This document shows, in pieces, positions 12,237 to 20,848 of a DNA stretch of 39,842 bases. The position numbers were made by a program, and so were the translations under genes. Within the stretch, counting starts at the first letter, position 1; each line of letters opens with the position of its first letter. This DNA is from Glaciihabitans sp. dw_435 (lineage in GTDB: Bacteria > Actinomycetota > Actinomycetes > Actinomycetales > Microbacteriaceae), in NCBI RefSeq assembly GCF_018449675.1, contig NZ_JAAVUZ010000019.1, positions 1-39,842 on the forward strand. The letters are read 5' to 3'. Below the pieces are notes generated by a model that was not told the origin of the DNA, ran no database searches, and saw only the letters and a program-made list of their open reading frames with translations.

Positions 12237-12389
12237 ATGGACTCGTCAGTTCCCGCTTCGATGCAATCAATCAGGTTGCTCGACACTCGCGAGGGTGCGC
12301 AATCGGAAGATGCCGCGCGAACAACGCTTGAGCGTTATCGTTCGGTACTCCTTAGAATCGTTCGGTCAAGTCCGTTGCGGAATTCCTGA
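12237..12389 (+). CDS. Possible small leaderless ORF (50 codons)
   Basis: An open frame of 50 codons starting MDSSVPASMQSIRLLD, with TAGGTT exactly 6 bp upstream of the ATG. This spacing fits a -10 box driving a leaderless message, a common arrangement in actinobacteria. It ends 1 bp before the convergent stop of the AAA ATPase gene. The product is basic and Ser-rich, with no recognised family. It could equally be chance or the truncated start of a lost gene. Nothing else is seen between the tRNA and the ATPase gene. Confidence 0.3.
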   Translation: MDSSVPASMQSIRLLDTREGAQSEDAARTTLERYRSVLLRIVRSSPLRNS

Positions 12390-13607
12390 CTACGTTTTTC
12401 TTCTTCGCTTCTGCCTCGGAGGAACGTCAAGAGCCGGCACCGCGCGCAGCATGAACTTATCGAAGTCCGGAACCGTGAATGCCGCGTATCCATGCTCGGG
12501 TGTATATAAGAGCCCCATTTCGATCAGCTCTGCCCGTGTTGGGCCTAATTGTGTTGAATCACGTCCCATCACGCGTGCAACCTCAGAAGCCTTTTGGGCG
12601 TCGGGACCGAGCTCGGCCATGGCACGCATGTACGCGGTCTGAAGCGGGGTCGACCTGTCGAGTCGAACACGAAAAAATGAACTATCCGGCTTTGCGTCGT
12701 AAGCATCTCGTGCAAGCAAGATGTCACCGCGATATATACGGTTCGCGGTCGCCACATTCCAAACTTGGTAACCCAGTTCCTGAATGAAATAGGGGTACCC
12801 ACGGGTGATATCCATCGCTAGGTCAACAGCGTCCTCCTGGAAAACGGCACCCTCTGCGGCAGCCGGCTCCGTCAGCGCCTTTCGGGCATCTTCGCCGGTC
12901 AATGAGTCGATCCGTGGAAACTTAAACAACCGCTCTGCATAGGACTTGGCATCCCCAGCAAGCTCCGCGATTTGCGGAAGCCCGGCCCCCACGAACGTGA
13001 TAGGAAGCTTTCGTTGAACTGTCTTGTGAATTGCTTGAATGAGGGCCTCGAGCTGTGACGCACGAAGGAACTGAACTTCGTCGATGAGGATTACCAGGCC
13101 CTTGTTCTGTTCTTGCGCGGCTTCCCCAATTGCGACCAAAACGTCGGTCAAATCCATCCCTAGATCGCCATGGTCAGCGAGACCTTCGGCAGCTGGCACG
13201 TCCCATGAGATCGACCAGGCTCCCTGATTGTCGACGGAGACACCGAATGCACTTAGGACCTCGGCTGCGCGCTGTCCTCGGGCCGTCCATTTTGCCCTTG
13301 GAGAAAGACGGAGAAGAGCGGCTTTGAGCTGGGAGAACATCGTCTGGCGGAAGTAGCTGTCATCGTGCTTTCTAGCTTCAAACTCCACTACCTCCCAATT
13401 CTCTTCATTGGCGATCGCTAGAAACCGGTTGAGGAGAACCGTCTTTCCAACTCCACGAAGGCCGGTGATGATCATCGACTGTTCTGACCGTCCGCGCGCG
13501 AGTCTTTTCAGCAACGTCCGAAAGATCTCGATTTGGCTATCCCGGCCAATCAAGATCTCCGGTGACGCCCCCGCATTAGGCGTATATGGGTTGTCGATGT
13601 TGTCCAT
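12390..13607 (-). CDS. AAA/STAND-like ATPase
   Basis: A 405-residue ATP-binding protein of the AAA_16/archaeal-ATPase-like group. Walker A is GLRGVGKT at 49-56, Walker B LVILIDEVQ at 171-179, a sensor-1-like ITFVGAGLPQ at about 203-211, and a C-terminal winged-helix-like region (about 300-390) ending in a basic tail RQKRRRKT. Codons use A/T at third positions far more than the neighbours, and the 5' flank is AT-rich, which suggests acquisition. It stands alone beside tRNA-Thr. Such ATPases act in DNA transactions or in defence and signalling; no specific role can be assigned. Confidence 0.8.
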   Translation of the reverse strand: MDNIDNPYTPNAGASPEILIGRDSQIEIFRTLLKRLARGRSEQSMIITGLRGVGKTVLLNRFLAIANEENWEVVEFEARKHDDSYFRQTMFSQLKAALLRLSPRAKWTARGQRAAEVLSAFGVSVDNQGAWSISWDVPAAEGLADHGDLGMDLTDVLVAIGEAAQEQNKGLVILIDEVQFLRASQLEALIQAIHKTVQRKLPITFVGAGLPQIAELAGDAKSYAERLFKFPRIDSLTGEDARKALTEPAAAEGAVFQEDAVDLAMDITRGYPYFIQELGYQVWNVATANRIYRGDILLARDAYDAKPDSSFFRVRLDRSTPLQTAYMRAMAELGPDAQKASEVARVMGRDSTQLGPTRAELIEMGLLYTPEHGYAAFTVPDFDKFMLRAVPALDVPPRQKRRRKT

Positions 13608-13690
13608 TTGTCAAAATTATCATCTTTAGTTAAGTTTATCTATGTGTAATAAAGTCATCTAAACTTCATAATCCGATCACTCGCTTGCTA
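13608..13690. other. AT-rich upstream region of the ATPase gene
   Basis: About 80 bp, strongly AT-rich (for example TTAGTTAAGTTTATC), in clear contrast to the surrounding GC-rich DNA. It probably holds the ATPase promoter and marks foreign DNA. Confidence 0.6.
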
Positions 13691-13697
13691 AGCCGAA

Positions 13698-14000
13698 GTG
13701 CTGGGCGCCAAAAGCCAACCTCAGGACCGCGCTCGTCAGTTGGTACTCGATCTTCTTCGGATTACCCAGCGGCGGGTGTTCCGCCTAGTGCAACTACTAC
13801 GCCATCGAGATTGGCACTCAGTTGGCGGTGCGGGCCCCATCGTTATCGCCATTGTCGCCATCGTGCTGGAAATCCGGCGCGGGGTGCGACGGCGCCGCTT
13901 TTCCTCGGAGTTTCCACTGGCCGCCTTCCTGGCGGTGATCATTCCATTCTTTGTTGGTGACCTGATTGCGACGGCTTCCAACCACATGGCTGGGGTCTAG
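13698..14000 (+). CDS. Doubtful small membrane protein or gene remnant
   Basis: A 100-codon frame from a GTG, with two hydrophobic stretches (GPIVIAIVAIVLEI and FPLAAFLAVIIPFFVGDLIA) separated by a basic RRGVRRRR turn. This looks like a two-helix hairpin protein or the end of a longer lost membrane protein. No ribosome site stands out and the N-terminal 40 residues are poorly convincing. No family is recognised. It ends 3 bp before the convergent DUF2200 gene. Confidence 0.3.
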   Translation: MLGAKSQPQDRARQLVLDLLRITQRRVFRLVQLLRHRDWHSVGGAGPIVIAIVAIVLEIRRGVRRRRFSSEFPLAAFLAVIIPFFVGDLIATASNHMAGV

Positions 14001-14003
14001 CAG

Positions 14004-14366
14004 TCATTCTCCGGTGACGGGCAGAGGGGCGCGTAGCACCTTCTCCATCGCTTTGCCTTTGGCAAGCTCATCGACGAGCTTGTCGAGGTACCGGATCTGC
14101 TGCATCAGCGGATCCTCGATCTCTTCGACCCTGACACCGCACACGACACCAGTGATCAGCGACGCGTTCGGATTCATGGGAGCGTCTGCGAAGAACTGCT
14201 CGACAGTTGACCCCTTCTCGATGTGTCGCCGAAGCGTTGCCTGATCGAACCCGGTTAGCCAGAGAATGACCTCATCGATCTCCTCTGCGCTCCGGCCCTT
14301 GCGCTCCACTTTCGCGACATAGAGCGGATACAGCGCTGCGAACTCGATACCAAAGATCCTGGACAC
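14004..14366 (-). CDS. DUF2200 family protein
   Basis: A 120-residue protein matching DUF2200 closely: [54 protein letters not shown] and the C-terminal [20 protein letters not shown]. The family is found in many bacteria, often in accessory DNA; its function is unknown and it may be a small cytoplasmic enzyme or regulator. The GTG at 14366 matches the family's start (SRIFG); the frame stays open to 14534, but that extension runs past the ATG of the divergent lipoprotein gene and is not family-like. Confidence 0.8.
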   Translation of the reverse strand: MSRIFGIEFAALYPLYVAKVERKGRSAEEIDEVILWLTGFDQATLRRHIEKGSTVEQFFADAPMNPNASLITGVVCGVRVEEIEDPLMQQIRYLDKLVDELAKGKAMEKVLRAPLPVTGE

Positions 14367-14491
14367 ACGGCCAGCGTAGGCGCGAGCGGCGGTAGCGGCA
14401 ATGCACTGTTGCGGACGATTGATCAACCCACGTAGGCCATGATCACTTGCATTTGCCCCGCCGCGCTGCGAAGTTGTCGGCAGGGGGATAC

Positions 14492-15184
14492 ATGAGAATT
14501 CATAAGACAGCTGGCCGATGGGCTGTGCTTTCACTCGTCGGAGCGGTCGCTATCGGCGGGCTGCTGACCGGCTGCTCGAGCGGTGACGGCGATGCTCTGC
14601 CCGCGATGCCGTTCGACACCGTTGCCATGCCGGCAGGTCGGGCGCCCACGGCGACGCCTGGACAACACCTTGCGCCAGGCGAGATCGCCCTACTCCCCCA
14701 GACGGACTTCAAGGGCGTGGCGGATGACGCGATCGAGACGACCGTGCTCGGGCTGGCTCAGGGCGACCCCTCCTTCTGGGACAAGTTCGAGAACGGCGGG
14801 GAGTTCGCCGGAGACACCCCGTTCTTCGCCGTGATCCAGTACCGGTGGGTGACCGGCAACGTGACGTCGTACACGACTCCCCTTTTACGTCCCGTGCTGA
14901 ATGATGGGAAGGAAGGCGACGTCGTCTCGCGGGAGTACTTTGGCGCGATGACAGCCGACACCGCCTGTCCGTTCGAGGTGCCGAGATTCGATTTGCAAGA
15001 CGACCGCGGGCGCGATGAGTACATCGCCTGTGTCGTGTACACGGCTCCCATCGGATCCACCGTGGTTGGACTGAGCTGGCAGAACGCGGATGAGGTGTTC
15101 TTCTCGGAGCCGGATCCAACCGTGAACCCGTTCTATCCCGCTCCCGTCGTGTGGGACGTTACCCCGGTCGTGCCTCGGAAATAG
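14492..15184 (+). CDS. Hypothetical secreted lipoprotein
   Basis: A 230-residue protein with a clear lipoprotein signal: basic MRIHKTAGR, a hydrophobic stretch and the lipobox LLTGC, giving an acylated cysteine near residue 27. A Gly/Ser/Ala-rich linker follows. The mature domain (about 60-225) has several aromatic strands ([25 protein letters not shown]) and is probably beta-rich. I do not recognise the family. The ATG is preceded by CAGGGGGATAC, a good ribosome site. Confidence 0.75.
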   Translation: MRIHKTAGRWAVLSLVGAVAIGGLLTGCSSGDGDALPAMPFDTVAMPAGRAPTATPGQHLAPGEIALLPQTDFKGVADDAIETTVLGLAQGDPSFWDKFENGGEFAGDTPFFAVIQYRWVTGNVTSYTTPLLRPVLNDGKEGDVVSREYFGAMTADTACPFEVPRFDLQDDRGRDEYIACVVYTAPIGSTVVGLSWQNADEVFFSEPDPTVNPFYPAPVVWDVTPVVPRK

Positions 15185-15276
15185 CCCACCATCAGCGTTT
15201 GCTCATCGTCCACGGCGAGGCCCTCGGTAGTCTTAGGGGTCGCGCAGTCAGTGCGCAATGCGAGGAGACGTGTCAC

Positions 15277-16536
15277 ATGGATCTAGGAATATTTTCGGAC
15301 TTAGAGTCTGACGTCCGGGGCTACATCCGGTCCTTCCCGGTGATCTTCGACCGCGCCGTCGGTTCGACAATGATCGACGAAGACGGCGACGAGTACATCG
15401 ACTTCTTCAGCGGTGCCGGAGCACTCAACTACGGGCACAACAACCCGATCATGAAGCAGGCCCTGCTCGACTACATCGGCAACGACGCGATCTCCCACTC
15501 GCTCGACATGGCGACCGTGGCCAAGAAGCACTTCCTCGAGTCCTTCCAGCGCATCATCCTCGAACCGCGCGGTCTCGACTACAAGCTTCACTTCACCGGC
15601 CCCACCGGTACCAACGCGGTCGAAGCCGCGCTCAAGATCGCACGCAAGTCGACCGGTCGCTCGACTGTCGTCGCCTTCACCCGCGCGTTCCACGGCGTCA
15701 GCGGCGGATCGCTCGCCACCACCGCCAACCAGCACTTCCGCCAGGCCGCGGGGTACTCCCTCAACGACGTCGTGTTCGTTCCGTTCGACGGCTACGTTCC
15801 CGGTCTGGACACCCTCGCCTACCTCGAGAAGATGCTCAACGACCCGAGCAGCGGGCTCGAGCTTCCGGCCGCCGTGATCGTTGAGACCATTCAGGCCGAG
15901 GGTGGCATCAACGTTGCGAGTCCCGAGTGGCTGCGCGGCCTGTCCGAGCTGTGCACGCGTCACGGCATTGTGATGATCGTCGATGACATTCAGGTCGGAG
16001 CCGGTCGCACCGGCACGTTCTTCAGCTTCGAGGCATCCGGAATCGTGCCCGACATCGTCACGCTGTCAAAGTCGCTGTCCGGTTACGGACTGCCGATGTC
16101 GCTGGTTCTTCTCAAGCGCGAGCTGGATGTGCTGGAGCGCGGGTCGCACAGCGGAACGTTCCGGGGCAACAACATGGCCTTCGTCTGCGCGGCCATTGCG
16201 CTCGAAACGTACTGGCAGGACGACGCCCTCACGGTCGATGTTCGCCGCAAGGAGATCATCGTCAAGGACCGTCTCGCGGCGATCGCGGCGAAGTTCCCGC
16301 AGGCCGAGCTTCAGGTGCGCGGGCGTGGCTTCATCTTCGGCTTTGCGAGCACGGCGATGCCCGACCTCGCCAAGGCCGTCGCGGCAGAGGCATTCACGCG
16401 CGGACTTGTGGTCGAGACATCCGGCCCCGTCGACGAGGTTCTGAAGTTGCTGCCCGCCCTCATCATCAGTGATGAGACGCTGGGCCGCGGCCTCGACATC
16501 ATCGCGGCCAGCGTCGAAGCGGTGCTCGCGGCCTAG
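15277..16536 (+). CDS. ectB: Diaminobutyrate-2-oxoglutarate aminotransferase (EctB-like)
   Basis: A 419-residue class-III PLP aminotransferase. It carries FFSGAGALNYGHNNP, GPTGTNAVEAALKIARK and AFHGVSGGSLATT, all typical of EctB. IVDDIQVGAGRTG supplies the PLP-ring aspartate and K265 in TLSKSLSGYG is the Schiff-base lysine. It makes L-2,4-diaminobutyrate from aspartate semialdehyde and glutamate. No ectA or ectC is near, so ectoine synthesis is not shown. In Microbacteriaceae, diaminobutyrate is often a peptidoglycan residue, a likely use here by inference. The ATG at 15277 follows GAGGAGA; an earlier in-frame start at 15151 lies inside the preceding gene. Confidence 0.9.
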   Translation: MDLGIFSDLESDVRGYIRSFPVIFDRAVGSTMIDEDGDEYIDFFSGAGALNYGHNNPIMKQALLDYIGNDAISHSLDMATVAKKHFLESFQRIILEPRGLDYKLHFTGPTGTNAVEAALKIARKSTGRSTVVAFTRAFHGVSGGSLATTANQHFRQAAGYSLNDVVFVPFDGYVPGLDTLAYLEKMLNDPSSGLELPAAVIVETIQAEGGINVASPEWLRGLSELCTRHGIVMIVDDIQVGAGRTGTFFSFEASGIVPDIVTLSKSLSGYGLPMSLVLLKRELDVLERGSHSGTFRGNNMAFVCAAIALETYWQDDALTVDVRRKEIIVKDRLAAIAAKFPQAELQVRGRGFIFGFASTAMPDLAKAVAAEAFTRGLVVETSGPVDEVLKLLPALIISDETLGRGLDIIAASVEAVLAA

Positions 16537-17000
16537 TTCGTCGCGGGGAGCGCGTCGCCTGCGGCGGCGTCGAGCTTGCGCGCCATCTTGAGCAGCGCGG
16601 AGTCGAACACAGACCTGCGTTCGTCGTCGAGGCTGTCGGCCGCGGCGGTGATGGAGCCCTGGAAGTCCAAGTAGACCTTCTCCATGAGCGAATGGCCGGT
16701 GGGCGTCAGCTCGAACGACGGACCGTCGGCAGGGTCGGCTGTGGTCAGCAAGAGCCCTCGCCCGGACAACTCGTTCGTGACAACGTCGGCCGCCGTCTGC
16801 GGGAGATCCAGGTGCTCGGCGAGCGCCGCCGGGGTGATGTGAGATTCCTCGGCGATGCGTGACAGCGCACGCAGTTCTGTGCCAGAGACACCGGCCTCGC
16901 GCGCCAACCTGCTGCGGATCCCGTCCAGTGAGCGCAGGAACACCTGCGCGGAAAACGGCAGCCCGCCGAGGGCGTGATTCGCTCCAATGAGTCGGTACAT
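16533..17000 (-). CDS. MarR-family transcriptional regulator
   Basis: A winged-helix regulator of about 155 residues. The DNA-binding part runs TELRALSRIAEESHITPAALAEHLDLPQTAADVVTNELSGRGLL, followed by the wing and the LTPTGHSLMEKV helix of MarR proteins. The ATG at 17000 (MYRLIG) is chosen because GGAAG lies just upstream; an ATG at 17033 (MRSNHPP) would add 11 residues. It converges with ectB, the two stop codons sharing the palindrome CTAG (16533-16536). Target and ligand are unknown. Confidence 0.8.
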   Translation of the reverse strand: MYRLIGANHALGGLPFSAQVFLRSLDGIRSRLAREAGVSGTELRALSRIAEESHITPAALAEHLDLPQTAADVVTNELSGRGLLLTTADPADGPSFELTPTGHSLMEKVYLDFQGSITAAADSLDDERRSVFDSALLKMARKLDAAAGDALPATN

Positions 17001-17154
17001 GGCGCTTCCAATCGGTGGATGATTCGACCTCATTATGCGAGCTCGAATCTGGGACTTCGGTCGGCTCCGCATTGAGCGCGGAGACTTTCTCAGAGATTTA
17101 TCAGGTGTGCTGTACTCTTGCGGCAATTGTTGACGGATGTCCAGGGGGACCACA

Positions 17155-17886
17155 ATGACAACGCCAGACGCTCCACTGCCCGTGCCGCAGCCGTACTCTG
17201 AGTCGGATTCTCCGATGTCGACGCAGGCGATCCCCGCGGAGAACATGCTGCGCGGCGCGCTCTTTGCGCTGATCGTGATTCCCGTCGGCATCATCGCGTG
17301 GGTAGTCATCTGGAGCTTCGGTTTCGTCGTGTCGCTGGTGGCCTACGGTGTTGCTGCCGCGGCGGTCTGGCTGTACCAAAAGGGATCGGGCGGTGTTGTC
17401 AGCCGCGCTGGCGTGTTCATCATCAGTGGCGTGACCCTCGTGACTCTCCTGCTGAGTTTCTACTTCGGCCTCGTGGTCGACTACGTGCGGGCCGTGGCGG
17501 ATGTCACCTCCATGTCAGCGTGGGACGTGCCGAACATCCCCGGGTTCTGGACCTACCTCGGCGAGGACTTCCCCACCCTGCTCGGCGATAACGCGTTCGG
17601 CCTGGTGCTCGCCCTGGCCTTCGGCGTTCTCGGGTCCTTCAGCACGCTGCGCCGCGCCTTCAAGGCGGCAAAGCACCGCGAGTACGGCAATGCCGCCCCG
17701 GCGCTGGACGCCCTCTACGACGGCTCGTCCGATCCCCGCCCGTACGTTGCACCGACCGGCGAGACCCCGGCGGCGACTGCACCGACGACTCCGATTGCAC
17801 CGATTGCACCGACCACTCCGGACGACGCCACTGTGCCGAAACCCTATGCGCCGCCGGCCGCCGACGACGCTGCTCCCCGCTCCTAA
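17155..17886 (+). CDS. Hypothetical membrane protein with Pro-rich C-terminal tail
   Basis: A 243-residue protein with four predicted membrane helices, at about 33-55, 58-75, 85-108 and 145-165. A short Pro-rich cytoplasmic N terminus and a long tail from about 190, built from repeated Pro/Thr/Ala units such as TTPIAPIAPTTP, frame them. The domain is widespread in Microbacteriaceae as far as I can tell by look, but I cannot name a family. The ATG at 17155 follows AGGGGGACC; an ATG at 17137 is also in frame. Confidence 0.7.
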   Translation: MTTPDAPLPVPQPYSESDSPMSTQAIPAENMLRGALFALIVIPVGIIAWVVIWSFGFVVSLVAYGVAAAAVWLYQKGSGGVVSRAGVFIISGVTLVTLLLSFYFGLVVDYVRAVADVTSMSAWDVPNIPGFWTYLGEDFPTLLGDNAFGLVLALAFGVLGSFSTLRRAFKAAKHREYGNAAPALDALYDGSSDPRPYVAPTGETPAATAPTTPIAPIAPTTPDDATVPKPYAPPAADDAAPRS

Positions 17887-17945
17887 GAAGCACGCTCCGT
17901 CGCTCGGCGGTTGACCCGCCGGGGCAGCAATCCAATACTGGGGCC

Positions 17946-18830
17946 ATGGAATCGGCAGAGTCGCCCATCACTATCGCCACGGTCAACGCCGCGCGGCTGG
18001 CGTACCAGGAGTTCGGTACCGGCACCGGGCCGGTGATCATCCTGGTCGCTGGCGGCGCAAGCTCGATGGACTGGTGGGACCATGACTTCTGCCGACAGCT
18101 CGCGGCGGGTGATTCCGAGAACGGGCCGCGCCGGGTCATCCGCTACGACCTTCGCGACACCGGGCAGTCCGAAACCGTGCCTCCGGGCGAAGCCCGCTAC
18201 ACCGGCAGCGACCTCGTAGACGATCTGGCCGGCCTCATCGAGCATCTGCACGCGGCGCCCGCCCACGTCGTGGGGCTGTCGATGGGCGGTGCCCTGCTGC
18301 AGCGCCTGGCGCAGCGCCGGCCGGAGTTGCTCGCGTCCATCACCCTCATGTCGACGACCGCGATCGGTAGCGGCCCCGCCGATGCGCCCGCCCTGCCGCC
18401 ACCGACGGCCAAGATGTCCGCGGCGCTCAGCAGCCCGACACCCGACCCCGACTGGACGGACGCCACGGCAGTGGGCACGTGGTTCGTCGAGACCGAGCTG
18501 CTCTACTCGGGCACCCTCGCCGTGGACGAGGCCCGCCTTCGCCGCATCGCGGAGGCCGTGCGGTCGCGCACGGAGTCGCCGGCGTCCAGCGGTAACCACT
18601 GGATGATCGACCAGGGAACGGATGAGACGGTGGATGTCACGACCATCGCCATCCCCACACTGGTGATCCACGGCTCCGCCGACCCGATGTTTCCCCTCCC
18701 CCACGGTGAGCGCCTCGCCGAGCTGATCCCCGGTGCGCGACTCGTGGTCGTGCCCGGGATGGGACACCAGAACCCACCGCCGCCGGCCTGGGATCAGATC
18801 GTGGCCGAGCTACTGGCCCACACCGCCTGA
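17946..18830 (+). CDS. Alpha/beta hydrolase
   Basis: A 294-residue hydrolase of the HsaD/DhaA-like superfamily. The nucleophile elbow is GLSMGG, the acid lies in VIHGSADPMFP and the catalytic histidine in VPGMGHQNPP. A long variable cap lies at about 135-220. The N-terminal IILVAGGASSMDWWD forms the oxyanion strand. The substrate cannot be told; relatives include esterases and aclacinomycin methylesterase-like enzymes. Its stop directly abuts that of the convergent TetR gene. Confidence 0.88.
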   Translation: MESAESPITIATVNAARLAYQEFGTGTGPVIILVAGGASSMDWWDHDFCRQLAAGDSENGPRRVIRYDLRDTGQSETVPPGEARYTGSDLVDDLAGLIEHLHAAPAHVVGLSMGGALLQRLAQRRPELLASITLMSTTAIGSGPADAPALPPPTAKMSAALSSPTPDPDWTDATAVGTWFVETELLYSGTLAVDEARLRRIAEAVRSRTESPASSGNHWMIDQGTDETVDVTTIAIPTLVIHGSADPMFPLPHGERLAELIPGARLVVVPGMGHQNPPPPAWDQIVAELLAHTA

Positions 18831-19460
18831 TCAGGCAGAAAACACGAGCCGACGGAGCGCTGATTCCAGCCACGCGGCGTACCGCTCGATCGTCCACCCG
18901 TTCAGGTCCACGAAGTGCAGGTAGGTCTCGGTGGAGGTCACCCAGGCGAGCGTGATCGCCGCGTCCGGGACATCCGCCTCGGTGACAAAGCCGCGCTGCA
19001 CCATCCAGCCGGTGGCGACCAGCATGTCGTCACGACGCCGCACCTCCCCCTCGGCCACCGCCGCGCGCACCGCGTCATCGGAGTCGGCCGCCACCTGCAT
19101 GGCGCGCACCAGCCGGGCGACGCCGGCGTTGGCTTCCGCGAGAAACAGCGCGTATCCCCCGATGGCGCGATCGCCGTTCGGGTCAGCCATCAGCTCCACA
19201 ATCGACGGGCGATCGGCAAAACTCTCACGGTCTTCGTCGCCCATGAACTGCAGCGCCACCGCGCGCACGAGCAACGACGGCTTCGTCCCGGCGAGATTCA
19301 CCGACGGCACCGACACCCCGGCGTGGTCGGCGATCGCCTTGATGGACGTGCGCCCGTACCCCTGCCCGGCAAACAGCTCACCGGCCGACCGCAGAATGCG
19401 GCGCTGGGTCTCGAGGGCCGCAGCCTGCCGGGCCGGCGACGCGTACGCTCTCGGGCTCAC
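18831..19460 (-). CDS. TetR/AcrR-family regulator
   Basis: A 209-residue repressor-type protein. The N-terminal helix-turn-helix (about 18-62) reads RRILRSAGELFAGQGYGRTSIKAIADHAGVSVPSVNLAGTK; SVPSVN takes the place of the common S.GTLY recognition helix. The remaining helices form the ligand pocket. The GTG start at 19460 follows GGGAGGGG, an excellent ribosome site. It is divergent from the glycosyltransferase, with a palindrome between them, so it probably controls that gene. Confidence 0.88.
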   Translation of the reverse strand: MSPRAYASPARQAAALETQRRILRSAGELFAGQGYGRTSIKAIADHAGVSVPSVNLAGTKPSLLVRAVALQFMGDEDRESFADRPSIVELMADPNGDRAIGGYALFLAEANAGVARLVRAMQVAADSDDAVRAAVAEGEVRRRDDMLVATGWMVQRGFVTEADVPDAAITLAWVTSTETYLHFVDLNGWTIERYAAWLESALRRLVFSA

Positions 19461-19483
19461 TCGCCACCCCTCCCTCAATCTGT

Positions 19484-19498
19484 TATATTCCGAACATA
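19484..19498. promoter_or_regulatory. Putative operator between TetR and glycosyltransferase genes
   Basis: TATATTCCGAACATA is a 15-bp odd-centred palindrome with 6 of 7 pairs matching, in the 67-bp divergent gap. Position and symmetry suit a TetR-type operator. AT content is high against the surroundings, so it also probably overlaps a promoter. Confidence 0.5.
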
Positions 19499-19527
19499 CC
19501 CAATTTACCACCGGCGAAGGGACCCCC

Positions 19528-20826
19528 GTGGCGACATACCTGCTCGGCAGCACACCCCTGTACGGGCACGCCGCACCGCTGATCTCCATCGGCGCCCACC
19601 TCGTGAGCGAGGGGCACCGCGTGATCATGCTGACGGGGTCACGCTTCGAGCGGCAGGTGCTCGCCAACGGGCTCGAGTTCGTCCCGCTCACCGGACGCGC
19701 CGACTTCGACGAGACCGACGAGACCTCCTTCGTGCCCGACCTCTCGAAGTACCGCGGCCTCGCCCTCTCGCAGTACCAGGTGCGCCAGACCTTCATCGTC
19801 ACCATTCCCGACCAATACCGCGGGCTCCGCGCGATCCTCGAGCTCGAGCAGGTCGACGCCGTTCTCGTCGATTCGATGTTTGCCGGGGTTCTGCCCCTGT
19901 TGTCGGGCGAGCGGATGACCCGGCCGCCCGTGATCGGCATCGGAATCGGCCCCGTCGCCGAGGTAAGCCGTGACGTCGCGCCCTTCAACACCGCGCTCGC
20001 CCCCTCGTCCACGCCGCTCGGCCGACTGCGGAACCGCGCGATGAACCTCCTGGTCGAGAAGGTGCTGTTCGCGAAGACGCAGAAGCTGGCTGCGCGGCTG
20101 ATCGACGAGGTCGCCGACGCTCCCCTCGACCGGTTCGTGCTCAACCTCGGCGTCTCGTTCGACAGGTTCCTGCAGCTCGGCCCGGCGGAGTTCGAGTACC
20201 CGCGCAGCGACCTGTCGCCCAACACCGTGTTTATCGGGCCGGTGCCGCCACCCGCCTCGACCCGCGCGCCCGCGGCGCTGCCCGACTGGTGGTCAGACCT
20301 CTCCGCCGGCCGCCCCGTCGTGCACGTCACCCAGGGCACGCTCGACAACCACGACTTCTCCAAGCTCCTGCGTCCAACCCTCGACGCGCTCGCGAACGAC
20401 GACGTGCTCGTCGTCGCCAGCACCGGCGGCGCACCGATCGCCCAGCTCGGCGTCCTGCCCGCCAACGCGCGCGTCGCCGAGTTCCTGCCGTACGACCAGC
20501 TCCTGCCCCTGACCGACGTGATGGTCACCAACGGTGGCTTCGGCGGGGTGCAGCTTGCCCTCCGCCACGGCCTGCCGCTGGTGGTCGCCGGCGCCGCCGA
20601 AGACAAGCCGGAGGTCGCCGCGCGGGTCGCCCACTTTGGAGTCGGCAAGAACCTCCGCACCGGTCGACCGACGGCCGCTGCCATCGGCGCTGCGGTTCGT
20701 ACGGTGTTGGCGGATGACTCGTACCGCCGTCACGCCCAGGCAATGGCCACCGCGATCGCCGGCTACTCACCCCTTGAGGCGATCTCGCGCGAGCTTGCCG
20801 CGCTGCCCGCCGCGCACCTGCGCTAG
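19528..20826 (+). CDS. UDP/TDP-sugar dependent glycosyltransferase (GT1-like)
   Basis: A 432-residue GT-B enzyme. The N-terminal half starts TYLLGSTPLYGHAAPLISI, the acceptor-side fold with the catalytic-type histidine in YGHAAP. The C-terminal half has VVHVTQGTLDN and VTNGGFGGVQLALRHGLPLVV, the nucleotide-sugar motif, then EDKPEVAARV. The usual HGG of macrolide-type transferases is NGG here, as in some GT1 branches. The likely acceptor is a small hydrophobic molecule. The GTG at 19528 follows CGAAGGGA and lies just after the operator; the frame stays open to 18931 but would run antisense through the TetR gene. Confidence 0.87.
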   Translation: MATYLLGSTPLYGHAAPLISIGAHLVSEGHRVIMLTGSRFERQVLANGLEFVPLTGRADFDETDETSFVPDLSKYRGLALSQYQVRQTFIVTIPDQYRGLRAILELEQVDAVLVDSMFAGVLPLLSGERMTRPPVIGIGIGPVAEVSRDVAPFNTALAPSSTPLGRLRNRAMNLLVEKVLFAKTQKLAARLIDEVADAPLDRFVLNLGVSFDRFLQLGPAEFEYPRSDLSPNTVFIGPVPPPASTRAPAALPDWWSDLSAGRPVVHVTQGTLDNHDFSKLLRPTLDALANDDVLVVASTGGAPIAQLGVLPANARVAEFLPYDQLLPLTDVMVTNGGFGGVQLALRHGLPLVVAGAAEDKPEVAARVAHFGVGKNLRTGRPTAAAIGAAVRTVLADDSYRRHAQAMATAIAGYSPLEAISRELAALPAAHLR

Positions 20827-20848
20827 CCCGACACCGGAAGAAAACGGG

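Noticed and set aside
14367..14534. N-terminal extension of the DUF2200 gene
   Set aside because: It crosses the start of the divergent lipoprotein gene and does not match the family, which begins near SRIFG.
12074..16536. Duplicated tRNA-Thr 3' end as an attachment site
   Set aside because: No second copy of the GGTTCGAATCCGAC region was found in the window by eye.
18931..19527. Long N-terminal extension of the glycosyltransferase frame
   Set aside because: It runs antisense through the TetR gene and past the operator; the GTG at 19528 has a good ribosome site and begins the family fold.
19461..20684. Extension of the TetR frame into a 617-codon protein
   Set aside because: The extra part is antisense to the glycosyltransferase and has no protein-like motifs.
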